Shown piece after piece: positions 16,665 through 24,041 of a stretch of 64,000 bases of DNA. The stretch spans positions 1,798,001 through 1,862,000 of the forward strand of contig NZ_JAUSQL010000001.1 of the NCBI RefSeq assembly GCF_030811095.1. The letters are read 5' to 3'. The translations under genes and the position numbers were made by a program. The notes under the pieces are model-generated. The model made no database searches. It was not told where the DNA came from and was given only the letters and a program-made list of their open reading frames with translations. Every line of letters starts with the position of its first letter. Positions within the stretch are counted from its first letter, which is position 1. The stretch comes from Trueperella abortisuis (lineage in GTDB: Bacteria; Actinomycetota; Actinomycetes; Actinomycetales; Actinomycetaceae).

Positions 16665-18869
16665 GTGACTTCCCAGCAATCCACAAAGCCCGTATCGCGC
16701 TATACCGCGCGCGAGCCCGAGCCCTCGTTGCCCGTCTCCGGACCTATCCGCCTCGGCGCGCATCTGTCCGGCCAGGGCGTCGACGTCGCCGTCATGGCCT
16801 CGCACGCGACGGCGGTAGACGTCTGTTTCGTCGACGTGAGCGCCCAACAGACCTCCGAACGGCGCTTCCGCCTGCGCCGCGGCGACCACGGCGTGTGGTC
16901 CGGGCACGTGCCCGGCATCAGGGCCGGCCAGGCCTATGGCTTCCGCGTGCACGGGCGCTGGGACCCGACGCAGGGGCTCCTCCACAACCCCGCCAAGCTC
17001 CTCCTCGATCCCTACGCGCGCGCCATCACCCGCACCCCCGAGTTGCACCCGGCGCTCTATTCCCACGTCGTCAACGCCGACCTCAAGCCGGACCCATCCC
17101 GCCAGGCTGACCAGCGCGACTCGGCGGAGGTGACGGCGCTCGGCGTCATCATCGAGGATCAGTCCTTCGAGATCCACCGCCCGAACATCCCCTGGGATCA
17201 GACCGTCATCTACGAGGCCCACGTGGTGGGGCTGACGAAGACGCTGCCCGGCATCCCCGAGGAGCTGCGCGGCACCTATGCCGGCGCGGCTCACCCCGTC
17301 ACGATCAACCATCTGAAGACCTTGGGTGTCACCGCGATCGAATTCCTGCCCATTCACGCGAAGATGAGCGAGCCTTTCCTCACCGCCCAGGGCAAGGAGA
17401 ACTACTGGGGATACAACACCCTCAACTTCTTCACCCCCGAGCCGTCCTACGCGATGGCCTCATCGCGGGCCGCCGGCCCGCAGGCGGTGCTCGACGAGGT
17501 CAAGGGCATGGTCAAGCTGCTGCACGACGCCGGGCTCGAGGTCATCCTCGACGTCGTCTACAACCATACGTGCGAGGCGGGCCCTGACGGCCCCACCGTG
17601 TCCTGGCGCGGGTTGGACAATTCGATGTACTACCGCCACGATCCCCAGCGTCCCGGCCAGCTCATCGACACCACCGGGTGCGGCAACTCCCTCGACTTCC
17701 GCCGCATGCCCGTCATTCAACTGACCCTGGACTCGCTGCGCTACTGGGCGGAGCACGTCGGGGTGGACGGTTTCCGCTTCGACCTTGCCGTCACGCTCGG
17801 GCGCGAGGGGGACACTTTCAACCACATGCATCCCCTTTACGTGGCGATGGCGACAGACCCGATCCTGTCCCAGGTCAAGCTCACCAACGAACCCTGGGAC
17901 CTGGGGCACGGCGGCTGGCGCACCGGCCAGTTCCCCGCCCCCACCGCGGATTGGAACGACCGCTTCCGTGACACTCTGCGCTCGTTTTGGGTGACGGAGC
18001 CGGCGGCGATCATCCACGGCGGGCAAGGCGGCGACCAGCGCGACCTCGCCACCCGGATCGCCGGATCGGCGGATCTGTTCGGCCACGGGCGCATGCCGGG
18101 CGGGCGCGGGGTGTACGCCTCGGTCAACTTCATCACCGCCCACGACGGCTTTTCCATGTACGACCTGGTCAGTTACAACCACAAGCACAACGAGGCCAAC
18201 GGGGAGGACAACCGCGACGGCACGGACAACAACCGCTCGTGGAACCACGGCGCCGAGGGCGAGACCGCTAACCCGAAGATCCTCGCCGCGCGCCGGCGCA
18301 CGATGCGTAACCTCTTTGCCTCCCTCCTATTCTCCGTGGGCACCCCCATGATTGCGGCGGGCGACGAGCTGATGAAGACGCAGGGTGGCAACAACAACGC
18401 CTACAGCCTCAATGGCGAGGCCTCGTGGATCGACTGGGCGCTCACCGAGGACCAGCGCAACATGTACGAGACCGTCTCCTACCTTGTGCGCCTGCGCCGC
18501 GAGCACCGCACCTTCCGCCCCACCAGTTTCTACTCCGGCAACACCGCCGATTCGGACGCGATCCCGGACATCACGTGGCTCGACTACACGGGTCAGATCA
18601 TGCCCGACTACAAGTGGTTCGACCCGCACGTCCGCCTGCTGCAGGCGCTGCGGTCGGGCTTCGGGCAGGACGCCGACGCGCTCCTCGTCGCGAACGGGAA
18701 CGTCGATTCGCGCGTGGTGCAGCTACCGCAGGGGCGCGGCACTCCGTTCCGTCTCGAGTGGTGCTCGACCTGGGAGAAGCCCCGGCGCACGACGACGACC
18801 TACGCGCCTCGCGCCCTCACGCGCGTTCCGCCGCTGTCTCTGACCCTGTTTTTCGCCAACCCCCTCTAG
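16665..18869 (+). CDS. glgX: Glycogen debranching enzyme GlgX (GH13_11, isoamylase type)
   Basis: Hydrolyses alpha-1,6 branches left after phosphorylase trimming of glycogen. 734 residues: CBM48-like N-terminal domain, then the GH13 barrel. The catalytic triad is Asp373 (GFRFDLAV), Glu409 (NEPWDLGHGG) and Asp494 (TAHDGFSMYD). The GlgX-specific block NEANGEDNRDGTDNNRSWNHG is present. The residue before the acid/base is Asn rather than the Ala common in GlgX (AEPWD), an unusual but probably tolerated change. GTG at 16665 follows AGGAG closely. trpS follows after 43 bp. Confidence 0.93.
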   Translation: MTSQQSTKPVSRYTAREPEPSLPVSGPIRLGAHLSGQGVDVAVMASHATAVDVCFVDVSAQQTSERRFRLRRGDHGVWSGHVPGIRAGQAYGFRVHGRWDPTQGLLHNPAKLLLDPYARAITRTPELHPALYSHVVNADLKPDPSRQADQRDSAEVTALGVIIEDQSFEIHRPNIPWDQTVIYEAHVVGLTKTLPGIPEELRGTYAGAAHPVTINHLKTLGVTAIEFLPIHAKMSEPFLTAQGKENYWGYNTLNFFTPEPSYAMASSRAAGPQAVLDEVKGMVKLLHDAGLEVILDVVYNHTCEAGPDGPTVSWRGLDNSMYYRHDPQRPGQLIDTTGCGNSLDFRRMPVIQLTLDSLRYWAEHVGVDGFRFDLAVTLGREGDTFNHMHPLYVAMATDPILSQVKLTNEPWDLGHGGWRTGQFPAPTADWNDRFRDTLRSFWVTEPAAIIHGGQGGDQRDLATRIAGSADLFGHGRMPGGRGVYASVNFITAHDGFSMYDLVSYNHKHNEANGEDNRDGTDNNRSWNHGAEGETANPKILAARRRTMRNLFASLLFSVGTPMIAAGDELMKTQGGNNNAYSLNGEASWIDWALTEDQRNMYETVSYLVRLRREHRTFRPTSFYSGNTADSDAIPDITWLDYTGQIMPDYKWFDPHVRLLQALRSGFGQDADALLVANGNVDSRVVQLPQGRGTPFRLEWCSTWEKPRRTTTTYAPRALTRVPPLSLTLFFANPL

Positions 18870-18912
18870 CGCGGAGTTTCGAAACGCGCGGGCGGCCACC
18901 TATCATGGTGGC

Positions 18913-20001
18913 ATGACTCATGGCGCAAACTTTGACATGTCCGATGCCTCCCTCGACCACGCACGCTCGGTGAGCGCGAAGATCGATCGGGCCATTGCCG
19001 AGGATCCTTCGCAGTTCCGCGTGCTCACCGGTGCCCGGCCGACCGGAAACCTCCACATCGGCCACTATTTTGGGGCGCTTCGCAACTGGGTGGACATTCA
19101 GCGCCGCGGGGTCGAGACCTGGCTGTTGATCGCGGACTATCAGGTCATCACGGATCGCGATGAGACGGGCTCGATCCGCGACTCGGTTTACTCCCTGCTC
19201 ACCGACTACCTCGCGATCGGCATGGACCCGCAGGAGACGACGATCTTCGCCCACTCCCAGGTCCCCGAGCTCAACGAGCTTCTCCTTCCTTTCCTCTCCC
19301 TCGTCACCGACGCCGAACTACGGCGAAACCCCACGGTTAAGGCCGAGCTTGAGGCCACGGGCGGGCGGCCCATGTCGGGCTTGCTGCTGACCTACCCGGT
19401 CCACCAGGCGGCCGACATCCTCTTTTGCAAAGCTAACCTTGTCCCGGTGGGCAAGGACCAGCTCCCCCACCTTGAGCAGGCGCGCGTGATCGCCGACCGC
19501 TTTGAGGCTCGCTACGGGCACAAGGGTGAAGGCCGGGTCTTCCCCCGGCCTCAGGGCCTGCTCTCCGAGGCGGAGTCGGTGCTCGGCCTGGACGGGACGA
19601 AGATGAGCAAGTCGCGCCATAACACGATCGAGTTGGGCATGAGCGCGGACGAGACGGCCAAGCTGATTAAGAAGGCCGTCACCGACTCGGAGCGTTTCAT
19701 CACCTACGATCCGGAGAATCGCCCCGAGGTATCCAACCTGCTGTTGCTCGCGGGCCTGGCCACCGGGCGAGACCCGCGCGAGATCGCCGAGGAGATCGGC
19801 AACGGCGGCGGCGGGACGCTGAAGAAGGTGGTGACCGAGGCGCTCAACGAGCACCTCGCGCCGTTGCGCGCGCGCCGCGCGGAGCTTGCAGCCGACCCGG
19901 CCTACCTCTCCGCCGTCCTCCAGCGCGGGGTGGAGCGGGCACGCGAGCAGGCTGTGCAAACGCTGGACGACGTCCACGCCGCCCTCGGCATGAGCTACTG
20001 A
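18913..20001 (+). CDS. trpS: Tryptophan--tRNA ligase
   Basis: Charges tRNA-Trp. Class I synthetase signatures are HIGH at residues 48-51 (NLHIGHYFGA) and KMSKS at 230-234. At 362 residues it is slightly longer than usual because of about 35 N-terminal residues before the catalytic core; an internal ATG at 18937 could shorten this. It is a housekeeping gene embedded between glgX and glgP with no evident functional link. A TATCAT box lies 10 bp before the ATG, so it probably has its own short-leader promoter. Confidence 0.95.
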   Translation: MTHGANFDMSDASLDHARSVSAKIDRAIAEDPSQFRVLTGARPTGNLHIGHYFGALRNWVDIQRRGVETWLLIADYQVITDRDETGSIRDSVYSLLTDYLAIGMDPQETTIFAHSQVPELNELLLPFLSLVTDAELRRNPTVKAELEATGGRPMSGLLLTYPVHQAADILFCKANLVPVGKDQLPHLEQARVIADRFEARYGHKGEGRVFPRPQGLLSEAESVLGLDGTKMSKSRHNTIELGMSADETAKLIKKAVTDSERFITYDPENRPEVSNLLLLAGLATGRDPREIAEEIGNGGGGTLKKVVTEALNEHLAPLRARRAELAADPAYLSAVLQRGVERAREQAVQTLDDVHAALGMSY

Positions 20002-20099
20002 TTTTCTTGCAACCGGCCTGACCCGATTTGGCCACAATTTTGCCGCGGGTATCCTTGGGTTAGATACCGTGGACGTCCATGCTTAACTGAAGGGGTTTC

Positions 20100-22466
20100 A
20101 TGACTCACGCACAATTGACCGCCGCTATCGCGGGCCAGGTTCGTTCCGTTTCTGGCAAGAACGTCTTCTCCGCGACGCCGCAGGAATACTGGCAAGGCAC
20201 TGCGGCGGCCGTCGTCGATTATCTGGCCGACAACTGGCAAAAGACCGAAGAGCGTTACAACACCGCGCGAATGCAGCACTATTTCTCGGCCGAGTTCCTC
20301 ATGGGCCGGGCGTTGCTGAACAATCTGGGCAACCTCGGGCTGGTCGAGGAGGCCCGCGAAGCGCTGAGCGGGTTCGGCCAGAATCTGAGCGACATCTTGG
20401 AAGAAGAGCACGACGCCGCGCTCGGCAACGGTGGCCTTGGCCGCCTGGCCGCGTGCTTCCTTGACTCCTCGGCCACCCAGAACTTGCCCGTGCGCGGCTA
20501 CGGCATCCTGTACCGCTATGGCCTATTCAAGCAGTTCTTCGATAATGGCGCCCAGGGTGAGGAGCCCGATCCGTGGATGGAAGAGGGTTACCCGTTCGTC
20601 ATTCGCCGCGAAGAGAAGGTCAAGTTCGTCAACTACGCCGATCTTAAGGTCCGCGCGATCCCCTACGACATGCCGATCACCGGCTACGGTACGGACAACG
20701 TGGGCACGCTTCGCCTATGGAAGGCCGAGCCGATGGCCGAGTTCGACTACAACGCCTTCAACTCCCAGGATTTCACGGGAGCAATCGTGGAGCGCGAACG
20801 GGTCAACGACATCTCTCGCGTGCTCTACCCCAACGATTCCTCTTTTGAGGGCAAGGTGCTTCGCGTGCGCCAGCAGTATTTCTTCTGCTCGGCTTCCCTT
20901 CAGCAGATCGTGGACAATGAGATCGCCCAGCGCGGTTCGCTCAAGGACTTCGCGGCGTTCAACTCGATCCAGCTCAACGACACCCACCCGGTGCTCGCCA
21001 TCCCGGAGCTCATGCGCATCCTCATGGATGAGCACGATTTCGGCTGGGACGAGGCGTGGGAGATCGTGCGCGGCACGTTTGCGTACACGAACCACACGGT
21101 GCTCGCCGAGGCGCTCGAGACCTGGGAGGTCGCCATCTTCGACCGCCTCTTCCCGCGCATCCGGGAGATCATCTTCGAGATCGACCGCCGCTTCCGTGAG
21201 GAGATGGCGGAGGCTGGCTACGACCAGGGCAAGATTGACTACATGGCACCGGTGAGCGGTAACCGCATCCGGATGGCGTGGATCGCCTGCTATGCGGCGT
21301 TCTCGATCAATGGCGTTGCCGCTCTTCACACGGAGATCATCAAGGCGGAGACGCTCAAGGATTGGTACGAGGTGTGGCCGGAGAAGTTCAACAACAAGAC
21401 GAACGGCGTCACGCCGCGCCGTTGGCTTGATCAGTGCAACCCGCGCCTGTCGGCCCTGCTGACCGAGTTGCTCGGCAATGACGAATGGGTGCGCGACCTG
21501 GACCTTCTGAAGAACCTGGAGGGCTATCTCAACGACGCCGACGTGCTCGACCGGCTCAATCAGATCAAGCACGCGAACAAGGTGGACTTCGCCGACTGGA
21601 TCAAGCATCGCCAGGGCATCGAGGTGGATCCGGAGGCCATCTTCGACACCCAGATCAAGCGTTTGCACGAGTACAAGCGTCAGCTGCTCAACGCCTTCTA
21701 CATCCTCGACCTGTATTTCCAGATCAAGGATGACCCGTCGATGGAGGTGCCTGCGCGCGTGTTCATCTTCGGCGCGAAGGCCGCCCCCGGTTACGTGCGT
21801 GCGAAGGCGATTATCAAGCTGATCAACACCATTGGTGAGCTCGTCAACAACGACGCCGATGTGGCGGGCCGTCTCAAGGTTGTCTTCGTGGAGAACTACA
21901 ACGTGTCTCCCGCCGAGCACATCATTCCTGCCACGGACGTTTCCGAGCAGATTTCCACTGCCGGTAAGGAGGCTTCGGGCACGGGCAACATGAAGTTCAT
22001 GATGAACGGCGCGCTGACTTTGGGCACGATGGATGGCGCGAACGTGGAGATCGTGGACGCGGTTGGTAACGAGAACGCCTACATTTTTGGCGCCACCGAG
22101 GACGAGCTGCCCGAGCTTCGCAAGACCTACGATCCGCGCCGTACGGCGGCCGAGGTCCCCGGCTTGGCGCGCGTCATGGATGCGCTTGTTGACGGCACGC
22201 TGGACGACGGCGGCACGGGGCTTTTCCACGACCTGCACAATTCGTTGCTTGACGGCTGGGGCGGCGCTGACGAGTATTACGTGCTCGGTGACTTCGCTTC
22301 CTACCGTGAGACGCGCGATCGGGCGGCAGCTGACTACTTCGCCGATCGTCGCCACTGGGCCGCGATGTGCCTGAAGAACATCATCGAATCTGGCCGCTTC
22401 TCCTCCGACCGCACGATCCGCGATTATGCGCGTGAGGTGTGGAAGATCGAGCCGCAGAAGATCTGA
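20100..22466 (+). CDS. glgP: Glycogen/maltodextrin phosphorylase (GT35)
   Basis: Releases glucose-1-phosphate from alpha-1,4-glucan ends. 788 residues, the length of the short bacterial GlgP/MalP type. The pyridoxal-phosphate lysine is Lys632 in SGTGNMKFMMNGALTLGTMD; other family blocks are AALGNGGLGRLAACFLDS and QLNDTHPVLAIPELMR. ATG follows GAAGGGG with good spacing. The upstream gap (20002-20099) holds a TTAGATAC box and one CTTGCA hexamer (20006-20011) like the boxes near malE. It acts with GlgX in glucan breakdown and is followed by a very strong hairpin. Confidence 0.95.
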   Translation: MTHAQLTAAIAGQVRSVSGKNVFSATPQEYWQGTAAAVVDYLADNWQKTEERYNTARMQHYFSAEFLMGRALLNNLGNLGLVEEAREALSGFGQNLSDILEEEHDAALGNGGLGRLAACFLDSSATQNLPVRGYGILYRYGLFKQFFDNGAQGEEPDPWMEEGYPFVIRREEKVKFVNYADLKVRAIPYDMPITGYGTDNVGTLRLWKAEPMAEFDYNAFNSQDFTGAIVERERVNDISRVLYPNDSSFEGKVLRVRQQYFFCSASLQQIVDNEIAQRGSLKDFAAFNSIQLNDTHPVLAIPELMRILMDEHDFGWDEAWEIVRGTFAYTNHTVLAEALETWEVAIFDRLFPRIREIIFEIDRRFREEMAEAGYDQGKIDYMAPVSGNRIRMAWIACYAAFSINGVAALHTEIIKAETLKDWYEVWPEKFNNKTNGVTPRRWLDQCNPRLSALLTELLGNDEWVRDLDLLKNLEGYLNDADVLDRLNQIKHANKVDFADWIKHRQGIEVDPEAIFDTQIKRLHEYKRQLLNAFYILDLYFQIKDDPSMEVPARVFIFGAKAAPGYVRAKAIIKLINTIGELVNNDADVAGRLKVVFVENYNVSPAEHIIPATDVSEQISTAGKEASGTGNMKFMMNGALTLGTMDGANVEIVDAVGNENAYIFGATEDELPELRKTYDPRRTAAEVPGLARVMDALVDGTLDDGGTGLFHDLHNSLLDGWGGADEYYVLGDFASYRETRDRAAADYFADRRHWAAMCLKNIIESGRFSSDRTIRDYAREVWKIEPQKI

Positions 22467-22501
22467 CGCGTAAGAGCGAATCTGGTCCGGGTGGAATCCA
22501 C

Positions 22502-22555
22502 TGGACGATTGTGGGGCGATCTCCGTCAATGAGGAGATCGCCCCACAATCGTCCA
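22502..22555 (+). terminator. 23-bp perfect hairpin after glgP (member of a repeated hairpin type)
   Basis: A perfect 23-bp stem (22502-22524 with 22533-22555) closes an 8-nt loop GTCAATGA, and CTTTTAAA follows 4 nt later. The core TGTGGGGCGATCTCC recurs with matched changes in the hairpin after glgB at 31716-31760. Confidence 0.85.
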
Positions 22556-22596
22556 ATGCCTTTTAAATCGTCGGCGTGGCTTCCTGGCCTTTGCCG

Positions 22597-22775
22597 CTAC
22601 TTCAGCGGGACCCCGTAGAGAGTATCGCTCGGGGGAAGCGCCGGGCAGGCCTCGAGGACGTCCTCGTGTCCACCCTCATTTTCGAGGTAGGGCTGAAGGT
22701 CGATCGGGAACCACTCTCGCCCCGCGCCGTCCTCAGCGAAGAAGTTCTGCACGAAGGATTCGCGCGAGGGACGCT
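22597..22775 (-). pseudogene. 3' fragment of an unidentified gene
   Basis: On the minus strand an open frame ends ...DTLYGVPLK at the stop 22597-22599. It encodes about 55 residues (SFVQNFFAEDGAG, WFPIDLQPYLE, LEACPALPP) that look like a genuine soluble protein C-terminus. Upstream of about 22775 the frame runs into DNA that codes for an ABC ATPase on the other strand. No ribosome site precedes it, so it appears to be a truncated remnant. I do not recognise the parent family. Confidence 0.4.
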
Positions 22776-22896
22776 TCGAGACGTCCGCCATCGTCCTCGA
22801 CGCTCTCGGCGACATGGCCGCCTCGGGGCGAGCCGTCGTCATCGCCACGCACGATCCGGTCGTCCTGGAACGTGCCGACAGGGTGCTTGCCCTATG
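22776..22896 (+). pseudogene. 3' fragment of an ABC transporter ATP-binding subunit
   Basis: In the frame ending at the TGA 22894-22896, about 39 residues read like the extreme C-terminus of a MacB/LolD-type ATPase: ETSAIVLDALGDMAASG, then AVVIATHDPVVLERADRVL with the H-loop His. Walker A, Q-loop, signature and Walker B are all missing. Its stop overlaps the permease start as ATGA, the normal ATPase-permease coupling, so this was once an intact operon. The break lies near 22775. Confidence 0.7.
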
Positions 22897-23982
22897 AACA
22901 TCGTCGAGCTCCTCGCCGAATCCTGGCGCGCCTTCCGGTCCTCCCCCGTGGCGGCCCTCCTCATCGCGCTCCTGACGGCCGGCATGGGTGCCATCACGAT
23001 GGCAAGCGCGGGCTCAAGCGCCGCCACCTACGATTCCATTAGCAACTCGCTGACCGCCCCCGAGGCCCGCACGTTCAAGCTCACTGACGGTGAGCAGCAG
23101 GTGCTGGGCACGACAGTCGTGGAAACGGTGCGCTCGCTGTCCTCCGTTGAGCGCGCGCTCGCCATGACCACCCCGCAGGACGTCGTGGCTGGCAACCTCG
23201 GCCAGGATTCGACGCCCGTGCCGTTGACCCATATCTCGGGCGACGTCGAGGGCGCGCTCGCCTTGACCGCGGGCAGAATGCCCGGTCCCAACGAAGTCAT
23301 CATCGGCCCCGGCGCGCTCGAGGCGCTGCGGCTTGTCGACGGGGTCGGATACGTGGAATCCCCCGCCGGCCAGCAGTGGTCCGTGGTCGGCACGTTCAGG
23401 GCCCGTCCGCCGTTCACCGACCTCAACTCCTATGCCATCTCCACCGACAGGGCCGATGCCTACGCCCGCCTGCACGTGGTCGCGCGTAACCTCGAGACGC
23501 TGGCGGGCATGGAGCGGAACGTCTCCGACGTCGTGGGTGACTACCCTGGGATCGAAATCGCCAAGGTCTCCGCGGCCGCCTCCGCGGCCGAATCGCTCAA
23601 GCTCATGGGGATCCTGCGTAGCTCGGGAGCCGCGAACGTCGCGCGGACAATGGGTGCCGGCTTGCTTATCGTCTTCGGCGTGGTATTCGCCGACGTCCTC
23701 CTTCACGCCCGAGACCTGGGACGACGCCGGACGCTCGGCATCACCCGATCCCAGCTCGTGGCCTTCATCCAGTTGCGGGTGGCCTATTCTGCCCTGCTCG
23801 GTGCGGCGGTCGGTGTGCTCGGCGCCCACATTGTCCTGGCAACCCGCGACGTGGCTGTGCCCTGGACGTTTGCCCTGGCCACCTTCATCCTCACCGTTGC
23901 CGCGGCGGTGCTCGCCGCCTTCACGCCCGGCGTCGTGGCCGCCTACCGTGACCCGGTCACCGTGATGCGCACGCACATCTAG
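22894..23982 (+). CDS. FtsX/MacB-like ABC transporter permease, orphaned
   Basis: A 362-residue membrane protein of the MacB/FtsX type: first membrane segment at about 18-42, a large external domain, then three more segments in the C-terminal FtsX-like domain (TMGAGLLIVFGVVFADVLL, YSALLGAAVGVLGAHIVLA, FALATFILTVAAAVLAAF), ending DPVTVMRTHI. It starts at ATG 22894, overlapping the stop of the ATPase remnant; a longer reading back to 22576 crosses unrelated remnants and is not credible. Without an ATPase in cis it is non-functional or borrows another subunit. Export of lipoproteins, peptides or drugs is possible; the substrate is unknown. Confidence 0.7.
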   Translation: MNIVELLAESWRAFRSSPVAALLIALLTAGMGAITMASAGSSAATYDSISNSLTAPEARTFKLTDGEQQVLGTTVVETVRSLSSVERALAMTTPQDVVAGNLGQDSTPVPLTHISGDVEGALALTAGRMPGPNEVIIGPGALEALRLVDGVGYVESPAGQQWSVVGTFRARPPFTDLNSYAISTDRADAYARLHVVARNLETLAGMERNVSDVVGDYPGIEIAKVSAAASAAESLKLMGILRSSGAANVARTMGAGLLIVFGVVFADVLLHARDLGRRRTLGITRSQLVAFIQLRVAYSALLGAAVGVLGAHIVLATRDVAVPWTFALATFILTVAAAVLAAFTPGVVAAYRDPVTVMRTHI

Positions 23983-24041
23983 CATTTCGATACCGGCTAA
24001 TAACGGCAGTAAAACTGCGACCTTTAGCATAGGATGAAGGC

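Noticed and set aside
20715..22556. 613-codon minus-strand frame opposite glgP
   Set aside because: GlgP is certain on the plus strand; the mirror protein has no family features and runs into the terminator hairpin.
22576..22893. Extended N-terminus for the ABC permease
   Set aside because: It reads through two gene remnants in the wrong frame with Arg/His-rich nonsense; the ATGA overlap at 22893-22896 marks the real start.
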